Assembly (NCBI RefSeq): GCF_026262505.1
Contig: NC_067203.1
Span: 18,581,411-18,645,410 of the forward strand
From: Trichomonas vaginalis G3
Lineage: Eukaryota > Parabasalia > Trichomonadida > Trichomonadidae
Direction of reading: 5' to 3'
Length of the DNA stretch: 64,000 nucleotides
Positions 58,893 through 64,000 of this stretch are shown here, in pieces. The notes under the pieces are model-generated. The model worked only from the letters and a program-made list of their open reading frames with translations, was not told the origin of the DNA and made no database searches. How positions within the stretch are numbered: the first letter of the stretch is position 1; the number at the start of each line of letters is the position of its first letter. A program made the position numbers and the translations under genes.

Positions 58893-60499
58893 ATGTACGC
58901 CGCTCAGAATATAACGCCAACAGTTTTGGATGCCATGAACGGAAATGTTTCCGAATGGTATAACGAATGCGACAATGCCATTAGAAGGTCAGAAATAGTT
59001 CCTGGAACTTACGAATATACAACTGCTGTTTCTTATGGAAACGTAGGTGAGTTTGGAGAAGGCTCTTCAACAACAGTAGATATTGCTTGCGACAGGTTTC
59101 ATATTATTTCTATTGACAACTCATTCTTATACGTGGAACAAGACATTGAAATAAAACCTTCTGCCAAGTTGTCTGACAAGAAAGGTTGCAATGGAATTTT
59201 CTATGTCGGATACCAATATGCTCCAGAAGTTTTCATGGGATATAAGATATATTCTAACTCTGACTTAGTTCAAACAGTAACATGGGCAAACTATGAATGG
59301 TTCGCTTTGAGAAACTCAGTACAACCACAAGCTAGAGAACAAACAGACCAGTATGCAAATATTGAGAAAATAAGAAGACTTGACCCTAACGTTCCAGGAG
59401 TTTATGTTAACCTTTCTGGTTCAGATGGAAATGCTGCCACTAAAGTAAAACTGAAACTTAGAGTTCCTTTGTCATCTTTCCTCATCTTCAGGTTTTAAGA
59501 TACTTGCCAAACTGGGCAGGAAAAATTTCTATCGAACTTACTCCAAGCAAAAATAACTTAGTCATTGCACCAACACAAGACCCATTCAGCATTACTGTAG
59601 CTGGAACTGGTGGAGCCAAGTTTCTGTGACTTTTGCAAAGACAAAGTTGACTTAGACTTTGGTTTCTCAAACTTCAACAATGAAGTAAACTATTATTTCA
59701 ATGCTGCTGGAACTGCTTGGGACCCAGTTAAGTTCACATGCGAAAAGTTTGAATGCAAGAGAATAGAAAGCAGACTTGCCGTTTATATGTTGGACCCAGA
59801 TATTTCAAATGCTTTAGCTGCCAAATATATTGCAGTTCCACTTATGTTCCCTATACACCAAATATCTGTCAAAGACTTTGCAGGTGAAGTTGGAAAACCA
59901 AAGTGCTGACCCAGGTGCAAAAACAGATATTGCTTTAAACAACTGCAATGAAACATGCAGATACTATGTTTGTACTGTTCAGACGAACTATAAATGACTA
60001 TTCTTGTTTCTACAACCCCGGTATTAAATATCATATAAACATAGATGGCAAATATTATCCAAGAGAAGAATATTCTACAGTTGAGGATATGAGGTCATAC
60101 AACTTGACATTAGATGCTATGAACTTTAACAACAACTTCACAACAACCATAAACCCTGAAATGCAAAGTTCTATTATGCCATATGTGAAAGTATGGACTC
60201 ATACAGGAGGTCAAAAAACTCAATATACAAATGGAGACCGTTCAAACTTTTGGCTTGGCATTCCATTTGCTGACTCAGAAGACTTTATGGGTGGTATTTC
60301 AACTGTTGGTACTGTACAAATACAATATACTGGTGACAGAGACGGTCCAGATGAACTGAGAGCAAAGAAGTTTACAAAACCAATAGCACTTTTCACGGAA
60401 GATGCTCTTTTGAAGATTCGTTCGATGAAACCTGCTGGGGCTCCTCAGATTGGCATAACGACAGCTTCCATCGAGCAGATTTTGGCAGCAGGTCAGTAA
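58893..60499 (+). pseudogene. E3 major capsid protein, double jelly-roll type, broken
   Basis: About 535 residues. The beta-rich first half has VDIACDRFHIISIDNSFLYV and YQYAPEVFMGYKIYSNSDLV; the second half has WDPVKFTCEKFECKRIES, YSTVEDMRSYNLTLDAMNF and NFWLGIPFADSEDFMGG. A hydrophobic-rich C-terminal segment (IGITTASIEQILAAG) closes it. Size, architecture and neighbours fit a Polinton-type capsid protein, a different lineage from those of E1 and E2. About three breaks. Confidence 0.7.
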
Positions 60500-60812
60500 G
60501 TTGTTCTTGAACTGACTTCTCTCCGTCAAATATTGACAGTACGCCAGTTTTGACATAATATTGTAAGATAAACTTACCTTTAGAAATATCTGTAAGTTTT
60601 GTTGTTATATTTTTGTCTGCTTCAAGAACTTTCACCATTTCAGTTATACCAACTTTCTTTGCTTTATGAAAATATTTAGGTTCAGCAAAGACTGCTATTC
60701 TATAACATTTACCATTGTTTGTATAAAGAACTATTCTGTCAATGTATTTGTATTGTTTGTGAGTATAAACTTTGTTTTGCTTCAATTCGAAGAGATACTC
60801 GAATACGTCCAT
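60393..60812 (-). CDS. E3 139-residue protein, unrecognised
   Basis: It runs from MDVFEYLFELKQNKVYTH; the first 100 residues look like a small alpha/beta domain (IDRIVLYTNNGKCYRIAVFA). The last 35 codons overlap the end of the capsid gene on the other strand, which is long for these elements, so the natural end may be nearer 60500. It is divergent from the CCG gene, 18 bases apart, an arrangement reminiscent of E2. Confidence 0.45.
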   Translation of the reverse strand: MDVFEYLFELKQNKVYTHKQYKYIDRIVLYTNNGKCYRIAVFAEPKYFHKAKKVGITEMVKVLEADKNITTKLTDISKGKFILQYYVKTGVLSIFDGEKSVQEQLTDLLPKSARWKLSLCQSEEPQQVSSNESSKEHLP

Positions 60813-60830
60813 CTTTTTATTCTAAGTAAA
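60813..60830 (+). promoter_or_regulatory. class II (virion-type) leader motif
   Basis: CTTTTTATTCTAAGTAAA abuts the E3 CCG gene ATG. Confidence 0.55.
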
Positions 60831-61412
60831 ATGTCATTTCCGAAAAATAGAAGCGTGAGTGTTTCAAAAGGTTTAATGGCGGTGGCAGATGTGAAGTTAA
60901 ATTCACCAACTCAAACAAACAGTCAAAGTGTTGTTGTCAATGTCAAAGACAGAGATGTTGAAGTGGGGAAACCATACGAAGACGAAGATGGTATAACAAT
61001 TGTTCCTGTAAAAGAACAACCAACATATCCTGAAGTTAGCAGAGACTTAAGTTCTGTTGCAGATATTCGAAACGACTACCAACAACTTAAAGACAAACTT
61101 CAAACTCAGGAGAAGATTTGTCAAGCTTTAGGTATAATGTTAAACTTGGTCGAACACAACCCTGTAAAAGTGAACTCATATGTCATTGCACCTCATGAAG
61201 TTTTGAAAGAACTATTGAAACTTTTGACAGAGGCAGACGATATAAACATCAAAGAAATAGAACCCGACATTAGTTGCTGTGGTGTTTCATATAATGTCAT
61301 TGACAAGATATACGTTATGAAAGGAGGTGAAACGTTGAACTTAAAGTATAGTTTCCCAGACGTCATAAAAATATTTGACGACCACAACATTTCATTAAAA
61401 TTTATTTGCTAA
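60831..61412 (+). CDS. E3 CCG-motif family protein
   Basis: A whole product of 193 residues from the ATG at 60831; an upstream in-frame stretch lacks a plausible leader. It has a basic N-terminus (MSFPKNRSVSVSKGL), a variable acidic linker, a helical middle (YQQLKDKLQTQEKICQAL), then the motif EPDISCCGVS and a beta-rich end (GETLNLKYSFPDVIKIF). It is the best-preserved partner for comparing the family with 26869 and 50836. Function unknown; probably a virion component. Confidence 0.65.
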   Translation: MSFPKNRSVSVSKGLMAVADVKLNSPTQTNSQSVVVNVKDRDVEVGKPYEDEDGITIVPVKEQPTYPEVSRDLSSVADIRNDYQQLKDKLQTQEKICQALGIMLNLVEHNPVKVNSYVIAPHEVLKELLKLLTEADDINIKEIEPDISCCGVSYNVIDKIYVMKGGETLNLKYSFPDVIKIFDDHNISLKFIC

Positions 61413-61419
61413 GTAAAAA

Positions 61420-61648
61420 TGTCAAAACTTCTTGAAAGATGTTTGAAGAAAATAATATAGACTTTATTTCATGTAAAGGACTTTACACACTTTTGAACGA
61501 TATGAAAGACCCTGTTTTGTTTGTTCGTGTAGACAAAGGAAAGTTCTATGTCTTTACAAAATATTTGAACTTCTTAGACAGAGAACTTCAAGAAACGCCA
61601 TGTGAAAGTTTAGATGAAGTTCTTCTCCACTTTCAGAAAAACTTTTAA
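61420..61648 (+). pseudogene. E3 small protein, unrecognised, broken
   Basis: About 75 residues with a small alpha/beta composition (DPVLFVRVDKGKFYVFTKYL). It ends ESLDEVLLHFQKNF, which recalls the end of the E2 protein at 27479. About one break. It lies between the CCG gene and the penton-like gene, as its E2 counterpart does. Confidence 0.45.
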
Positions 61649-61659
61649 ATATATATAAA

Positions 61660-62453
61660 TGGCAGAAGATATAATGGTTTATACTATTACGACTAAAAAC
61701 CCTGAGTCATATAATTCTATAACAACAAACTTACAAAGTCCTAAGGACGATATTGTAAACTAACCTTAAACACAATGACGACTAAAGCCTGTTTTTGCTC
61801 TTTTGACACCGAAGACTTTATTGTTGTGAATGGTAAAAAATACTCCTTTGAAGATACTTACTCAGATATACCACCAACAGGTTTTGTTGACTTATTTAAT
61901 ACTTAAGTACGGGTGTAACATGTGCTGCAACTAGAGCAGGTTTCATTATGTTTGGATGTCCGACTGAGTTTACTATAAACAATATGAGCTATAATACAAA
62001 ACTTATTTCTGGTTTTTACTACCAACAGTTTCCTATAACAGGAAAAGGTGTCATACAAGGAATGTCTATTCCATTGACTTAAGTACACCTATTTTATATA
62101 TTGTTTCAAACTTAGGTTCAAAGTGCTATTCGAATGTCGACAGAAACTACTATGACCAAAAGATACTTATGCGTATAAACAATACTTTCTCTGCTGGTTT
62201 GCCTATTGTTCATTCGATGCAGAATTTTCAACTTAGTGAACTCAAACACTTTGGCAAGTATAAACGTTGACATTAGTTGACGCAAACTTTGTTCCTGTAA
62301 AACTTTTTATGTCCTATGTATTTGTCAATGACGGCAGAAAGTTTCGAATTGGAAGATGCAACTGGTGAAAGTATTGTATTACAAGAACAACTTCAACAAC
62401 AAATAGCTCAAGAACAACAAATGCAACAAATGCAACAACAAAGTCAAGAATAA
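61660..62453 (+). pseudogene. E3 penton-like minor structural protein, broken
   Basis: It starts MAEDIMVYTITTKNPESYNS and is beta-rich over about 230 residues, with a KFRI-type strand near the end as in the E1 gene at 49630. It finishes in a Gln-rich tail (QQQIAQEQQMQQMQQQSQ). Position after CCG and small gene matches the E2 order. About five breaks. Confidence 0.45.
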
Positions 62454-62482
62454 AAAAAAATATTTTTTTTATTTTTATAAAA

Positions 62483-63718
62483 ATGTACAGAATAGATGTT
62501 TCAGATTTTTATGACTTCCAAGCATTCAGAAATATGTGTCCATTTCGAGACTATAACAAAGCAGTCGAGAATTTTGAAACGTTTAGTCATTTATGTCGAC
62601 TCTGCCCCAGAATGTTATGTTATGAAAGAATGGGATGTAGTCTTTAACAAACCTAAAGCGACAATAGTTTCAGAACAAGAATGTAGACAGAAACTTAAGA
62701 AAATAAAAGTCGTACAAGTTGGCATGAAGATGTTAGATGCTTGGGATATCTTATTGTCAAAACTTGAAGATTTTTCAGTTCGTGGTATAAAGTTTTATAC
62801 ACCTTCTCCAAACTTCTATTCTATCTTCACTGGATATAAATACGAACAAGTAGAATGGAAAGAAAATATTATAGAAGCTTGGTTAGACCATGTCAAAGAA
62901 ATTATATGCAATGGAAACGAAAGAGTCTATGAGTATATCTTATGTTGGTTTGCAAACATCTTACAACATCCAAGTGCTAAAAATGAAACTGCTCTCATTA
63001 TAATTGGAAAACAAGGAACTGGTAAGAATACTTTCTTTACAGATATTTTGTGCAAACTGTTAGAGGGCTATTCGAACCCGAATATGACAAACATAGAAAA
63101 CATCTGCGGTAAATTTAACTCCTCAATAGAGAATATGAAACTTATAGTTTGCAATGAACTTCAAAGTATAGATACAACAAAGTTTTGAACTCAGATGCTT
63201 TGAAGAGTCTTATAACAGACAAAGTTGGAGTTGTTGAAAGAAAGTATAAAGACCAAAGAGTTTGTGAAAATGTTGCAAACTTCATTATGGTTTCAAACAA
63301 TACTGTTCCGATGAAGTTAGAAAGTTCTGACAGAAGATATGTAGTTGTCAGAACGTCAGATTCTCATATGCAAGATACAGAATATTTTGACGACTTAGCA
63401 GAAACTTTGACATCTGACTTTTACAACCACTTGTTCTCATATTTTATGACATTAGATATTTCAAAGTTCAATCCAAGACAAATTCCACATACCGAAGAGA
63501 GACAAACATTGTTAGAAGCAAACAAGAGTGTATATGAACTGTTCATAGATGAAACTGACTTTGAGTGTTTAGATGAAAGGTCATTGTACGATTCGTATAA
63601 ACAATATTGTCAAGAATATGGTTATATGACAGCTTCTAAACGTACATTCTTGGCAAATGTCAAAAGTCTTTTAGACGTACAGAATGGTGTATATACAAAG
63701 AAAAATTTTTATGAGTAA
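62483..63718 (+). pseudogene. E3 superfamily-3 (D5-type) helicase, broken
   Basis: It shows Walker A IIIGKQGTGKNTFF (about 62999-63037), a Walker B-like MKLIVCNELQS (about 63136-63168) and the superfamily-3 C motif NFIMVSNN (about 63280-63300). A conserved SLITDKVGVVERKYKDQRV segment precedes motif C. This is the helicase class of poxvirus D5 and virophage replication proteins, which unwinds DNA at the fork. About 410 residues and about two breaks. No primase motif is visible in the N-terminal third. Confidence 0.85.
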
Positions 63719-63730
63719 ATTTAAAAAAAA

Positions 63731-63752
63731 TATTTTTTTATCCGATAGAAAA
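63731..63752 (+). promoter_or_regulatory. class II-like leader motif
   Basis: TTTTTTATCCGATAGAAAAG abuts the ATG at 63753. Confidence 0.45.
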
Positions 63753-64000
63753 GATGACAAAATTCATCTCAGTAAACAAGTACATGTCAGGACTTAAAGA
63801 AGAACTAGACCCATTCACATATTTGAATGTTTACTTCTACCATTTTGAAAAGTCTTCATTCAGCAAAGTTTGGAACATCGAACCAGTTAAGTTTGCTATT
63901 GTGACTAAAAATGTGCGAAATTTGAAGACTTAGACATAGAAGGTTTGTTAGCAGTCAAAGAAAATTTTGACAGAAGGTTCTCAAACCTTAAAGAAGGCAA
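63753..64000 (+). pseudogene. E3 unrecognised protein, partial at window end, broken
   Basis: It starts MTKFISVNKYMSGLKEELD and continues to the window edge. Aromatic-rich, with no domain recognised in the part seen. At least one break. Confidence 0.4.

Larger units (their letters stand above)
55740..64000. mobile_element. Maverick/Polinton E3, left part, runs off the window
   Basis: Parts seen, left to right, are a repeat- and palindrome-rich left region, a Dam-type methyltransferase, a large coiled-coil virion protein, a major capsid gene and a CCG gene. A penton-like gene, a superfamily-3 helicase and the start of another gene follow. No polymerase or integrase lies within the window; they would be expected beyond it. 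Base composition is like E2. Broken, with about twenty breaks; the CCG gene looks whole. Its age cannot be judged without the other end. Confidence 0.75.

Noticed and set aside
1-64000. tRNA, rRNA and spliceosomal RNA genes
   Set aside because: I looked for tRNA-like arms and rRNA-like conserved strings by eye and found none convincing; a covariance-model scan would be decisive.

Overview
The window reads as nuclear DNA of a trichomonad parabasalid (Trichomonas/Tritrichomonas type). It is very AT-rich and its genes are uninterrupted and single-exon. Some host genes carry a TCATT/TCATA initiator a few bases before the ATG. There is a BspA-like leucine-rich-repeat surface protein, and several large Maverick/Polinton elements are packed together. 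The species cannot be fixed from sequence alone.

Bases 1 to about 14000 are host DNA. They hold an unrecognised partial gene (1-520), a decayed unrecognised gene (841-4047), the BspA-like gene (4476-6683) and a coiled-coil gene (7223-8224). A hairpin-rich, possibly MITE-derived patch (8275-8890) follows, then exosome subunit CSL4 (8961-9380) and a 1320-residue helical-repeat protein (9898-13860). About 2.5 kb of gene-poor, repeat-bearing DNA comes next.

From about 16.4 kb to the end the DNA is virus-like. Element E1 (about 16.5-55.7 kb) carries a protein-primed DNA polymerase B, an integrase, a fibre, a penton-like protein, a packaging ATPase, a capsid-sized gene and small amphipathic virion-type genes. 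It is split by element E2 (23287-45123), a 21.8-kb Maverick with 670-bp, about 99% identical terminal inverted repeats (TIRs). E2 holds ATPase, fibre, integrase, polymerase, capsid and minor-capsid genes, and KilA-N-type regulators. Next to E2 and still inside E1 is a 3.1-kb unit (45156-48291). It is bounded by inverted repeats and carries only regulator-type genes, so it may be a small Maverick-dependent satellite. Element E3 (from about 55.75 kb, running off the window) adds a Dam-type methyltransferase, its own capsid gene and a superfamily-3 helicase. All three elements are fossils in which many genes are broken, although several frames look whole. The near-identical TIRs say E2 arrived recently; E1 is older because it hosts E2.

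The most unusual signals are non-coding. Eleven copies of a GATC-centred palindrome (AGGTGAGATCTCACCT type) occur, including a version in which both arms have changed together. They lie at element ends and flank one gene family as matched inverted pairs. Two promoter-like motifs appear to separate replication/regulator genes from virion genes in all three elements. Short GC-rich hairpins are scattered through the AT-rich DNA, and one is an in-frame 24-base insertion. The fibre genes of E1 and E2 share a nearly identical tip segment although they differ elsewhere.
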